Positions 35,252 to 44,173 of a DNA stretch of 64,000 bases are shown in pieces (the first letter of the stretch is position 1; each line of letters starts with the position of its first letter). The DNA lies in assembly GCA_965243805.1 (NCBI GenBank), contig OZ251577.1, positions 1,984,001-2,048,000 on the forward strand, written 5' to 3'. The notes beneath the pieces are model-generated. The model ran no database searches and was not told the DNA's origin. It worked only from the letters and a program-made list of their open reading frames with translations. This stretch comes from CATQHQ01 sp965243805 (GTDB lineage Bacteria > Gemmatimonadota > Gemmatimonadetes > Longimicrobiales > Gaopeijiaceae). Position numbers and translations under genes: made by a program.

Positions 35252-38200
35252 CTAGTGGAAGAACCGTCCCTTCCCCACGAAAGCGGCCTCGGGAACGCGG
35301 ACGGACCCGTCTGCCTGTCTCGCCCGTCCCACTTCTTCCAGCCATTCGTTCAGCGCCTCGACCTTCTCCGCGATCACGTGGATCACGCCGTCTTCCGCCT
35401 GCACTTTGCCGCGGCAAATCATCAGGCGCGCAGTCAGCAGGTCTCGGCGCCACTTCTCCCGCACGGACGGGAAGACCACCAGGTTCGCCGTTCCCGTTTC
35501 GTCCTCCAGCGTGACGAACACGACCTCCCGGGCGGTCCCGGGTCTTTGCCGCACCAGCACGAGCCCTGCCACCGCGACCCGGGCGCCGTCGGGCAACCGG
35601 GCCAACTCCTCCGCCGGACGCACTCCTCGCTGCGCCAAGCGCTCCCGAAGGAACGCGACCGGATGACGCTTGATCGAGAGGCCGGTCGTCCGGTAGTCCG
35701 CCACCACGTGCTCCCCGGCCGACATGACGGGCAGAGCCGGCTCGGACCGGACGGGCTGGGCTTGCCGAACGGGCTGGGCTTGCCGGGGGGACTGGGCTTG
35801 TCGAACAGGCTGGGCCGGAGCCGAGTCGAACAGTGGAAGCGCGCCTTCCTTCTCCAGGCCGCCGGCGGCCCATGCGGCTTGGCGGCGATCCAGTCCCATC
35901 GACACGAAGGCGTCGGCGTTGGCCAAGCGCACGAGCGTGGATCGGGAAACCCCCGTTCGCCGCCACAGATCCTCCGGCGACAAGTAGCCGTCCTCTCGCG
36001 CCGCCACCACCAACGCCGCCTCTTCCTCGCGCAACCCCTTGATCTGCCGCAACCCCAGCCGCAGCGCGAAGGGACGGACGGGGTCGCGACGACGGTCACC
36101 CGCTTCCAAGGTGCAGTCCCAGGCCGAGTGGTTGACGTCGACCGGGCGCACCTCCACGCCGTGGTCACGGGCGTCGCGCACGATCTGGGCGGGGGCGTAG
36201 AAGCCCATCGGCTGACTGTTCAGCAGCGCGCACGCAAAGACCTCCGGGCAGTGGTGCTTCAACCACGACGACACGTAGGCCAGAAGTGCGAAGCTGGCCG
36301 CGTGGCTCTCGGGGAATCCGTAGTCGCCGAAGCCCTCGATCTGGCGGAAGCAGCGCTCGGCGAAGGCTTGATCGTACCCCCGGCTCGTCATCCCCCTCAC
36401 GAACTTCTCCCGGAAGCGGTGGACCGTCCCGTAGTTGCGGAAGCTGGCCATCGCCCGGCGCAGCTGGTCGGCCTCCGCCGGCGTGAAGCCCGCCGCGACG
36501 ATCGCCACCTTCATCGCCTGCTCCTGGAAGAGCGGAACGCCCAAGGTCTTCCCCAGCACCTCGCGCAGCTCGTCGGAGGGGTAGCGCACTGGCTCCAAGC
36601 CCTTCCGCCTGCGCAAGTAGGGGTGCACCATGTCGCCCTGAATCGGCCCGGGACGCACGATCGCCACCTCAATCACCAAGTCGTAGAAGGTCGCCGGCCT
36701 CAGCCGGGGCAACATGGCCATCTGGGCGCGGCTCTCGATCTGAAAGACGCCCACCGTGTCGGCGCGCTGGATCATCTCGTAGACCGCCGGGTCTTCCTGG
36801 GGAACGCTGGCCAGCGTGTGGCGGACGCCGTGATGCGCCTCCATCAGATCAAAGGCGCGGCGTATGCACGACAGCATCCCCAGCCCCAGCACGTCGACCT
36901 TGACCAAGCCCAGCGCCTCCAGATCGTCCTTGTTCCACTCGATCACCGTGCGGTCCGCCATGGCGGCGTTCTGCACTGGCACGATCTCGCACAGCGGTCC
37001 TCGGGAGATGACGAAGCCGCCCGTGTGCTGCGACAGGTGACGGGGGAATCCACGCAGCTCGTCGGCAAGCGCCAGCGTCAGGGCGAGACGGTGCTCGGAG
37101 GGGTCGAGTCCTTCCTCTCTGGCCCTTGCTTCGTCCACCGGCCCCGACCAGCTGGACGTCTGGGAAAGGAGCCGGTCGATCACGTCCTTGCTCAGCCCCA
37201 TCACCTTGCCCACGTCTCGGAGCGCGCTTCGGGTTCGGTAGGTGATCACCGTTGCCGTCAGCCCCGCCCGGTCTCGTCCGTACTTCTGGTAGATGTACTG
37301 GATGATTTCTTCTCGGCGCTCGTGCTCGAAGTCCACGTCGATGTCGGGCACCTCGTCGCGCTCCGCCGAGATGAAGCGCTCGAAGAGCAGGTCGATGCGG
37401 GTGGGATCGACGGAGGTGATGCCCAGGCAGTAGCACACCGCCGAGTTCGCCGCCGATCCGCGTCCCTGGCAGAGGATGCCCCGTCGGCGGGCGGTGCGGA
37501 CGATGTCGTCCACGGTCAGGAAGTACGGCGCGTACTCCAGCTGGTCGATGAGCGCCAGTTCGTGCTCGACGGCGGTGCGAACCTTGACCGGAACCCCGTC
37601 GGGCCAGCGTTGCGCCGCGCCCTGCCACGCCAGCGCTTCCAGCTTCTCCTGTGGCGACCGACCGTCGTCCGACACTTCGTCGGGGTACTCGTAGCGGAGT
37701 TCCCCCAAGGAGAAGCGACACCGCTCGGCGATCTCCACGGCGTTGGCCAGCGCTTGCGGGTGGTTGCGGAAGAGCCGCGCCATCTCCGCCGGCGTCTTCA
37801 GGTGACGGTCCGCGTTCGGCGCCAGCCGCCGTCCTGCCGCGTCGATCGTGCAGCGTTCCCGGACGCAGGCCAGCACGTCGTGAAGGCGACGGCGCGCCGG
37901 GTCGTGCATCTCCACGTCCCCGGTGGCGACGAGGGGGAGGTCGTGCGCGTCGGCAAGGGCGGCGAGGCGGGCCAGGCGGCGGTCGTCGTCGCCTCGGCGG
38001 TAGTGGGTCGCGGCCAAGTACAGCGGCGCCTCCAGCCGCTCCCGGTACCACGCCAGCTGTTCCGGGAAATCCGGTCCTGGCGCCTCCGGCGGCACCACAA
38101 TGAACACTTGGTCGTCGTCGGCGGCTTTCGCCACGTCCGCCCGCCACAGCCGGCACTCCCCCTTGGGCGCTCGCCGCCGTCCGTCGGTGATCAGACGGGC

Positions 38201-38482
38201 CAGCCGACCGTAGCCCGCCCGGGTCGTGGGCAGGCAGAGCAGACTCGGCCCGTCCTCCAAGTCGAGGCGGGCGCCGGCGATGAAGCGAAGTCTCGCCTGC
38301 TTGGCGGCGTGGTAGGCCCGAACGACTCCCGCCAGTGTGTTCCGGTCGGTCAGCGCAATCGCCCGGTACCCCATTGCGCAGGCCCGTTCCACAAGCTCCT
38401 CGGGGTGGGAGGCCCCCCGCAGGAACGAGAAGGCGCTGGTGACCTGAAGCTCGGCGTAGGCGTCGTCGCCGTCGCGGCTCAC
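35252..38482 (-). CDS. dnaE2: Error-prone DNA polymerase DnaE2 (ImuC)
   Basis: The 1076-aa C-family polymerase starts at a GTG overlapping the imuB stop (GTGA). It has a PHP domain (YAELQVTSAFSFLRGASHPEE; ALTDRN), the palm aspartates PDIDVDFEHERR and VKVDVLGLG, the HTGGFVISRGPL fingers segment, and a C-terminal OB fold (RVAVAGLVLVRQRPGTA). It forms a mutagenic translesion complex with ImuA and ImuB after DNA damage. A linker before the OB fold contains a six-residue triplication (RQAQSP, RQAQPV, RQAQPV), absent from typical DnaE2. Confidence 0.95.
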   Translation of the reverse strand: MSRDGDDAYAELQVTSAFSFLRGASHPEELVERACAMGYRAIALTDRNTLAGVVRAYHAAKQARLRFIAGARLDLEDGPSLLCLPTTRAGYGRLARLITDGRRRAPKGECRLWRADVAKAADDDQVFIVVPPEAPGPDFPEQLAWYRERLEAPLYLAATHYRRGDDDRRLARLAALADAHDLPLVATGDVEMHDPARRRLHDVLACVRERCTIDAAGRRLAPNADRHLKTPAEMARLFRNHPQALANAVEIAERCRFSLGELRYEYPDEVSDDGRSPQEKLEALAWQGAAQRWPDGVPVKVRTAVEHELALIDQLEYAPYFLTVDDIVRTARRRGILCQGRGSAANSAVCYCLGITSVDPTRIDLLFERFISAERDEVPDIDVDFEHERREEIIQYIYQKYGRDRAGLTATVITYRTRSALRDVGKVMGLSKDVIDRLLSQTSSWSGPVDEARAREEGLDPSEHRLALTLALADELRGFPRHLSQHTGGFVISRGPLCEIVPVQNAAMADRTVIEWNKDDLEALGLVKVDVLGLGMLSCIRRAFDLMEAHHGVRHTLASVPQEDPAVYEMIQRADTVGVFQIESRAQMAMLPRLRPATFYDLVIEVAIVRPGPIQGDMVHPYLRRRKGLEPVRYPSDELREVLGKTLGVPLFQEQAMKVAIVAAGFTPAEADQLRRAMASFRNYGTVHRFREKFVRGMTSRGYDQAFAERCFRQIEGFGDYGFPESHAASFALLAYVSSWLKHHCPEVFACALLNSQPMGFYAPAQIVRDARDHGVEVRPVDVNHSAWDCTLEAGDRRRDPVRPFALRLGLRQIKGLREEEAALVVAAREDGYLSPEDLWRRTGVSRSTLVRLANADAFVSMGLDRRQAAWAAGGLEKEGALPLFDSAPAQPVRQAQSPRQAQPVRQAQPVRSEPALPVMSAGEHVVADYRTTGLSIKRHPVAFLRERLAQRGVRPAEELARLPDGARVAVAGLVLVRQRPGTAREVVFVTLEDETGTANLVVFPSVREKWRRDLLTARLMICRGKVQAEDGVIHVIAEKVEALNEWLEEVGRARQADGSVRVPEAAFVGKGRFFH

Positions 38483-40110
38483 GCGAAGACTCCGTGCAGG
38501 AACCAGCGGGGCGTGTCGCCGGCTTCCCGGAAGAGCCACCAGCGCCGGCCGTCCTCGTCTTCGGCCAAGTAGTAGTCCCGTGGCGGGGCGACGTGCCGCC
38601 ACCACTCGCACTCGATCCGCTCGGGACCTTCAGCGGCCCGCACCCCGTGCCTCCGTCCCCGCCGACGGAAGCTCGGCGGCGGCTCTGCGGGATCGGGTTC
38701 GGGAGACACATCCACCCGTTCCGGGGGCGACAGGAGGCGCACAGGACGGCGACGCCCCTCGGGCCAGCGCGCCGACGCACTCGCCGCTGACGCACTCGCC
38801 GCCGACGCAAGGAGCGGACCGGACTCCACCGTCCCTTCCGGCAACCAGCTGTCGCGGGGCGCTGGGCGGGCAATTCGGTCGAAGCCGAAGCGGTTCCCCA
38901 GCCGGTCCAGGAGGCCGGACAGCTTGCTGTGCTCCGAGTCCCTGTAGTGGTGGCGCGCACCGCCAGTGCCCACGCGGCCGCCCTCCATCGCGCCGTCGGT
39001 CCAGTCGGCCTGCGCTTCCTCCACTGGCTCCGCCACCTCGGCGGACAGTGCCATCTCCTCGATCCCTAAGCCGGGCTCCACCTGGCCTAGCTTCTCGGCG
39101 AACAAGGCCGTGAGGGCCTCCGTTCGCCGCAGGGGACGGCTGGTCCCCACGACTAGGCTTTGGGGCTTGCCGTCCACCCGGCAGCAGACGAGCCGCACTC
39201 GCCGAGCCCCTTCCCCTGTCCGTCGCAGGAGCCGGCACAGCTCGCCCAGAAGTTGCGCCGTCGCTGCGCGAACGTCTTCCGCCCTGGCAATGGGCTCGGC
39301 AAAAGCTCGGCGAACCTCGCGAGGCAAAATGGGCCGCAGAGGCGCAAGAGGCTCGTCCAGCAGGCCCAGGGCTTGGTTCAGCCGTCGGGGAAGGCCGAAA
39401 CCGAAGCGTTTTCCCAGTCCGACAGATTCTACGTCAAATAGTGCATGGATTTTGTCCAAGCCGAAGGACGACAGAGCCTCTGCCACGCCGGGCTCCAGGC
39501 GCAGGGCGGCGACGGGTAGATCGGCCAACGCTTCCTGCAGCTCCTCCGGCCTTGCGGCGACGGGCGCCACGCTCGGGTCCTCCTTGCCGTAGCGTGCCAG
39601 CGCCCAGGCGGCTCCTGGCGTGCCGGCCAGCGCCATCCGCGAAGTCAGGCCGAGGCAGTCGAGCCCCTCCCGCAGCGAGTACGCCAGCGTGCGCTCGCCG
39701 CCGAAGAGGTGGGCGCAACCGCCAATGTCCAGGAAGAGAGCGTCCGGCCCGGCGACGGCGACGCGGGGGGTGAAGCGAACCGCCCATCGGGCCAGCGACT
39801 CCAAGGTGTGGGCGTCGGCGGCAGGGTCGGCGGGATGGGCGACCAAGTCGGGGACGACGGCCTGGGCGGCTGCCAAGGGCATCTCGCCGACCACCCCGGC
39901 CTGCCGGGCGCGCTCGTTGACCGCCGCGACTACCATCCGGCCCCGCGCCTCGGCGACGGTGGCGAAGGGCCGTTCCCGCGCCTCCGGGTGGCGGCGAGCC
40001 AACCTCTCGGTGGGCCACCACGGCAGCCACGCCGCCAAGATGCGGCGCGGTCCGGCACGCGGTGCGGCGCTGGGGCCGGCACGGACACCGACGCTGGCAC
40101 CGGAGCTCAC
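38479..40110 (-). CDS. imuB: ImuB-like Y-family polymerase homologue
   Basis: The 543-aa protein begins at a GTG overlapping the imuA stop (GTGA); a longer frame upstream is only the imuA antisense-free overlap. The N-terminus keeps the Y-family fold (AAWLPWWPTERLARR; GPDALFLDIGGCAHLFGGE), but the catalytic acidic residues are not in place, as in other ImuB proteins, which act as hubs linking the beta clamp to DnaE2. An Ala/Ser-rich insert at 38765-38815 comes from a small tandem repeat. The C-terminal domain ends with the ImuB signature YYLAEDEDGRRWWLFRE. Confidence 0.92.
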   Translation of the reverse strand: MSSGASVGVRAGPSAAPRAGPRRILAAWLPWWPTERLARRHPEARERPFATVAEARGRMVVAAVNERARQAGVVGEMPLAAAQAVVPDLVAHPADPAADAHTLESLARWAVRFTPRVAVAGPDALFLDIGGCAHLFGGERTLAYSLREGLDCLGLTSRMALAGTPGAAWALARYGKEDPSVAPVAARPEELQEALADLPVAALRLEPGVAEALSSFGLDKIHALFDVESVGLGKRFGFGLPRRLNQALGLLDEPLAPLRPILPREVRRAFAEPIARAEDVRAATAQLLGELCRLLRRTGEGARRVRLVCCRVDGKPQSLVVGTSRPLRRTEALTALFAEKLGQVEPGLGIEEMALSAEVAEPVEEAQADWTDGAMEGGRVGTGGARHHYRDSEHSKLSGLLDRLGNRFGFDRIARPAPRDSWLPEGTVESGPLLASAASASAASASARWPEGRRRPVRLLSPPERVDVSPEPDPAEPPPSFRRRGRRHGVRAAEGPERIECEWWRHVAPPRDYYLAEDEDGRRWWLFREAGDTPRWFLHGVFA

Positions 40111-40823
40111 CCGTCGCCGCCCCAACTCGTCGTCGCCTCCGCTGGCCGACCGCCCCGGCAACGGAGGAGCTCGATGCGCCACTTCGACGCCACTGCCCTC
40201 CCGCCGTCGTCGCTGCCGTCGTCGTCGCCGCCGCCGTCGCTGCCGCTCGGAACGCCCATGCTCGGAACGCCCGTGACTCGCCAGCGGCTGACCGCCGTGG
40301 GAACGCCCGGCGAAGCCGACAAGACCAGCCCCAGCACGTCGGAGCCTTCAGCGGCCAACATCAGACGCCGCGAAGCCGCAAGGCCCACCGGCTCGCTGCT
40401 CTCCGCCACCACCCCCTTCACTGCCCGGCTGCGCAATGCCTCCTCCATGGCCCACGCCACGTCTTCCGACCGTCGCAACCCGGAGACCACCAGCAACCGT
40501 CCCGGAGCGATCCCATAGCGAACCAAGCCCGGCGGATGCAGGTCGCATCCCCGCGCCAGCCACAGCAGTTCCCCTCCGTGAGCGCCCGCCCGAGCCAGCA
40601 GAGCGGCGCAGAAGCCAGTAGCGGCCTCGTCGCCGCCCACCTCGTGGACGCAACCCCGCCGCAACCCGCCCCCGGGAAGGATCGCGTCGATCTCCGGGAC
40701 GCCCAGCGGCAACGTCGGCAGATCGACGGCTTCCCCGCTCTCCAGCCGCCGGACGGCTTGTCGAAGAGCGTCCGGCACGGGCCGAGTCGCCGAATCGGGC
40801 ACGGACAGAGGCGCGGAAAGCAT
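40107..40823 (-). CDS. imuA: ImuA (RecA-like mutasome protein)
   Basis: The 238-aa protein is the first gene of the mutasome operon. It keeps the degenerate RecA-like core of ImuA: LPLGVPEIDAILPGGGLRRGCVHEVGG at the N-terminus and LLWLARGCDLHPPGLVRYG in the middle. A low-complexity acidic insert (GSDGGGDDDGSDDGG) precedes the last strands. ImuA supports ImuB-DnaE2 mutagenesis. The ATG at 40823 has no Shine-Dalgarno, and the promoter is so close that the transcript is probably leaderless. Confidence 0.9.
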   Translation of the reverse strand: MLSAPLSVPDSATRPVPDALRQAVRRLESGEAVDLPTLPLGVPEIDAILPGGGLRRGCVHEVGGDEAATGFCAALLARAGAHGGELLWLARGCDLHPPGLVRYGIAPGRLLVVSGLRRSEDVAWAMEEALRSRAVKGVVAESSEPVGLAASRRLMLAAEGSDVLGLVLSASPGVPTAVSRWRVTGVPSMGVPSGSDGGGDDDGSDDGGRAVASKWRIELLRCRGGRPAEATTSWGGDG

Positions 40824-40832
40824 AGTTCAGTC

Positions 40833-40862
40833 AAGATACCGAATAAAAACCGTAATCGTCAA
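40833..40862 (-). promoter_or_regulatory. Sigma-70-type promoter of imuA-imuB-dnaE2
   Basis: On the minus strand TTGACG (40857-40862) and TATCTT (40833-40838) are 18 bp apart in an AT-rich patch. The -10 box ends nine bases before the imuA ATG, so transcription should start within one to three bases of the codon. The tRNA-Ile promoter uses the same TATCTT box. The adjacent gttcagtcaa (40825-40834) matches one arm of the palindrome at 13163. Confidence 0.6.
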
Positions 40863-41194
40863 GTCAGCCCAATCCATGCCCGTCCTCCCACATTCTATTT
40901 CGGGCCGCCTGTGATCCAGCGCGTTCAACCGTCGCCTCGGCAGAGACGCCGATCCGGTCGTCAGGTGCGACGGCTGGGGGCTGGTCCGCTTCCTGCGCGC
41001 TACGGTGGCGAAACGACGCCAGCGTCTACGCTGACGAACCGCCAATCGCGATCAAGCCAAGCAGGGCTCCTGTCGCACGGCACAACCCACACTGGACACT
41101 TCCACAACGTGTAGGCAGAGGCGAGAAGCCACCCCGCCCAACCACAAGACCAGCACCCTCCGAAGACGTTCAGTATGACGTATCGGCTTGCGGG
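40863..41194. other. Gene-free spacer
   Basis: About 330 bp between the imuA promoter and the end of the 320-aa lipoprotein gene. The longest frame (72 codons, minus strand) is Arg-rich with no ribosome site and does not look coding. A short hairpin (cagcg/cgctg) near 41020 is the only structure seen. Confidence 0.5.
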
Positions 41195-42157
41195 TCAGCA
41201 TGTCCGCTCCGCCTTCTGGTTTCTGTAGTCGTTGGCGGTCGCGCGTCGTGCCGTCGACTCATAGTGTCCGTCGATAGCTCGCTTCAAGCGGTCCAGGTCC
41301 AGCCATCGGGGCGTGTGCGGTGTCGTCGTCACGATCCACTTGCTCAAGGCCGGCGAGTCCGGCTCCACGTTCAGCAGGTACGGTGGACGCTTGTCGTCTT
41401 GTTCCGTGCGCGGCTCGCGCAACGCGAAGCTTCTGACTCCGGTATTCGGGGTGTAGACAAGCTCGTTCCGAACCCTGATGCGACACCGACTGCGCCGCAT
41501 GTTCGCTTCTGCCCGCCGTTGCGCGGCGGCTTCCACGCTGTCCATCTGCGCGCGCCAAAGGCGACGATGCGCGTCGAACTCCTCGTCGGCCCAGAGCGCG
41601 TGCCAGCAGTCCATGGTCGCGACGATGGCGGAATCGGCTCGTGCGAACCGGAGCTTGAAGCGGTCCATGCTCATCGTGAAGTTGCCGAGCGCGATCACCC
41701 ACGAAAGCATCTCGTCCACCTGTTCGCCTGCCCATTCCGTCGTGTTTTCGCACATGGCGGCCCGTATTCGCGTTGTATCCACCACGAAGATCTGATTGCC
41801 GAGCGCGTCGACTCCGCCCTGGTAGGCGTCCACGGCACCTCGGTCCCTCTTCACGATGGCGGCTAGGGATGCCAGTTCCGGGCGCAGTTCTTCGAGGCGT
41901 TCCCTTGCCCGTTCCGCCACGATGAACGGATCGTCGGGCAGGGCGGCTTCCGGGTCCTCGTGCACGTCACTGTCGGCGCACGCGGCCAGCGCGACGGCGA
42001 GCAGGGCGACGAGCTTGGTGCGGCTCAAGCGCCGGTTGAGCCAGACGGCCACGACGAATACGACGGTGGTGGCGGCGATGGAGCTCACGAACTCCGTGCG
42101 GCATGTCGCGTCGAGGACGCAGCGGAGGAAGGTGTCGCTCATGTTGATCGGGTCCAT
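41195..42157 (-). CDS. Hypothetical membrane-anchored protein with lipobox-like motif
   Basis: The 320-aa product starts at an ATG after AAGGAGA. One hydrophobic helix lies at residues 22-40 (VSSIAATTVVFVVAVWL) and a second ends in VALAACADS near residue 60, which looks like a lipobox placed after an extra helix. The remainder is soluble and helical (ERARERLEELRPELASLAAIV) and ends with a Cys (KAERTC). No domain is recognised. The double N-terminal signal may mean the real start is internal. Confidence 0.6.
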   Translation of the reverse strand: MDPINMSDTFLRCVLDATCRTEFVSSIAATTVVFVVAVWLNRRLSRTKLVALLAVALAACADSDVHEDPEAALPDDPFIVAERARERLEELRPELASLAAIVKRDRGAVDAYQGGVDALGNQIFVVDTTRIRAAMCENTTEWAGEQVDEMLSWVIALGNFTMSMDRFKLRFARADSAIVATMDCWHALWADEEFDAHRRLWRAQMDSVEAAAQRRAEANMRRSRCRIRVRNELVYTPNTGVRSFALREPRTEQDDKRPPYLLNVEPDSPALSKWIVTTTPHTPRWLDLDRLKRAIDGHYESTARRATANDYRNQKAERTC

Positions 42158-42322
42158 CGGTCTCCTTGGGGATTGGTGGGATGCTCATCTGGCCGGCGCG
42201 TACTGGCGTCTACTTGCCTACATCTCGTTCCTCCAGACCTAACTCGCCAGTGAGGTCGGCGGACGGGCCCGTAGCTTGAAGCGCACCTCCAGGGTGCTCG
42301 GCCAGTGCCGCTCCAGGCGAAC

Positions 42323-42350
42323 TTGACTCCCGGTGCCGATCTTCTATCTT
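42323..42350 (+). promoter_or_regulatory. Sigma-70-type promoter of tRNA-Ile
   Basis: TTGACT (42323-42328) and TATCTT (42345-42350) are separated by 16 bp and lie 14 bp before the tRNA. A GC-rich CCCCCC stretch follows the -10 box, reminiscent of a stringent-type discriminator with C at that place rather than G. Confidence 0.6.
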
Positions 42351-42364
42351 CCATCCCCCCGAAC

Positions 42365-42438
<74 letters not shown>

Positions 42439-42481
42439 TTACCTCGAGTGCGACCGGCTGTTGGAGGACGACGACTCGGTC

Positions 42482-43993
42482 TTACCTCGCCTTTCGCGAG
42501 TAGTTGCCGTGGACGCTCATCCGGTCGATTGTGCCGTCGGCGTCGCGGTGGAAGACGTATGCCTCCCCCAAGTCGCCGTCGTCGCGGAGTCTGCGGAACA
42601 TGTCGCCGTCTTCGCGACGGAGCGTTCGCAGGGCCTCCAGGGGATCGCCGGTGGGCACGCCGACCGCCGCCAAGCTGCCGTCCCAGCGGAGCACGACCGT
42701 CTCGCCCCAGTCGGACTCGTACAGCCCCTCGTACTCGGCCAGCGAGGCCGGTCTGGCCATTGCGCCGCCCGGGTCTTCGCGAATCGCCTCCAGGGCTGGG
42801 CCGAAGATGCCGGCCATCCGCGCCCACACTTGGTCGGGGCTGGTCCCCTGGGCGTTGACCATGACGACGCCGGCCAGCTTCTTGTCCGGGATCAGCTGGA
42901 GCGTGGAGCGGAAGCCGGGACAGGAGCCGCCATGGCCGACGGTGCGCTCGCCGTCGCGCTGGGAGACGGCGAAGCCCAAGCCCCACATCGTCTCGAAATC
43001 GGGGTCCACCCAGTGGACGCGGTGCATCTCGCGCAGGGTGTTGGCGTCCAATACCTCGACGCTCCCGCTCGCTCCGGCGTTCCCGCTCGCCTCGGCGTTC
43101 CCGTTCTCCAGAAGCCGGAACTGCCACGACGCGAAGCGCGCCAAGTCCTCCACCGACGACGCGAACCCGGCCGCAGGAGCGATGCCGTGGGCCTGAAAGA
43201 ACGGTGCCTCCGGCCTCTCGCCTAGCCGGTTGAGACGGGCGTAGCCAGTGGCGAAACGGCCGTCCTGGTGTTCCGCTGGGATGTCCGTGAAGGTGTCGCT
43301 CATCCCCAGCGGGTCCAGGATGCGGCTCCGCACGTACTCGTCGTAGGCCGTGCCCGACGCCTGCTCCACCAACTGGCCTGCCAGTGCCATGCCCAGGTTC
43401 GAGTATTGGAAGTACTGGTGGGCCGGGTAGAGAGTCGTCTGGTCGCTCAGCCCCTCGACGATCTCGTCGCGAGTCGGGAAGGGGTAGTCGGGACCCGTCC
43501 AGTAGGGATGGGCCGACTCCCTAGGCAAGCCGGACGAGTGGGTGAGCACGCCCTCCACCGTGACCGGGCCGCCGGAGTGGGTCTGCTCCACGTCGTACCA
43601 CGGCAGGATGGCGGACACCGGGTCCCGCAAGCGCAACTTCTCCTCGTCGCGCTGCTGCATGACGCCGATCGACGTGAACAGCTTGGAGATCGAGCAGACC
43701 GAGTAGAGGGTGGACGGCGTAGCCGGGACCTGCTCGTCGCGGTGGGCGAATCCATAGCCCTTTGCCCACACCAAGTCCTGGTCGTGAACGAGGCCCACGG
43801 AGACGCCGGGGATCTTCTCGTAGGCCATCTTGGCGTCCAGCCACGCCTCGAAGAGGGCTTCGGCCTGCTGGAAGCGGGGGTCCGCGGTGGGGTCTCCGCC
43901 GCTGGATTGAGCACAGCCCGTGGACGGCGTGAGGAGAAGGGCGAAGAGGACGACGGCGATGGAGGGGCGGCAGGCGGCGGAAGGACGGTTCAT
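42482..43993 (-). CDS. Serine hydrolase, beta-lactamase (class C/PBP4*) family lipoprotein
   Basis: From the ATG at 43993 the protein has 503 aa. The signal ends in a lipobox PSTGC (Cys27). The catalytic SxxK motif is SISK at residues 101-104, followed by the second motif YSN in FQYSNLGMALAG and the third motif region GHGGSCPGF. A C-terminal lipocalin-like domain (LAEYEGLYESDWGETVVL) follows. A 6-residue duplication (GNAEAS, GNAGAS) sits in a loop. Family members hydrolyse esters or D-amino acid peptides; substrate unknown. It is divergent from the M20 peptidase gene. Confidence 0.88.
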   Translation of the reverse strand: MNRPSAACRPSIAVVLFALLLTPSTGCAQSSGGDPTADPRFQQAEALFEAWLDAKMAYEKIPGVSVGLVHDQDLVWAKGYGFAHRDEQVPATPSTLYSVCSISKLFTSIGVMQQRDEEKLRLRDPVSAILPWYDVEQTHSGGPVTVEGVLTHSSGLPRESAHPYWTGPDYPFPTRDEIVEGLSDQTTLYPAHQYFQYSNLGMALAGQLVEQASGTAYDEYVRSRILDPLGMSDTFTDIPAEHQDGRFATGYARLNRLGERPEAPFFQAHGIAPAAGFASSVEDLARFASWQFRLLENGNAEASGNAGASGSVEVLDANTLREMHRVHWVDPDFETMWGLGFAVSQRDGERTVGHGGSCPGFRSTLQLIPDKKLAGVVMVNAQGTSPDQVWARMAGIFGPALEAIREDPGGAMARPASLAEYEGLYESDWGETVVLRWDGSLAAVGVPTGDPLEALRTLRREDGDMFRRLRDDGDLGEAYVFHRDADGTIDRMSVHGNYSRKAR

Positions 43994-44173
43994 GGCGGTC
44001 TCCGGTTCTTCATTCAGGGGGCGCAGGGGTGCGGGGCACAGGGACACTCTACGACGCCGACACGTCTGGCGCGAGAGGCTGCGTCCGGCCCACATTTGCG
44101 GGCGTTTCGCTCGGCCCAGCGGTCCCCACCAACCCAGCGGTCCCCAGTCCCCACCAAGGGAGAACTCCTGATC

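Noticed and set aside
40825..40840. LexA box in the imuA promoter
   Set aside because: No palindromic SOS box of a known type can be seen; only a half-site shared with another palindrome.
40827..41045. 72-codon minus-strand ORF upstream of imuA
   Set aside because: Arg-rich composition, no ribosome site, overlaps the promoter.
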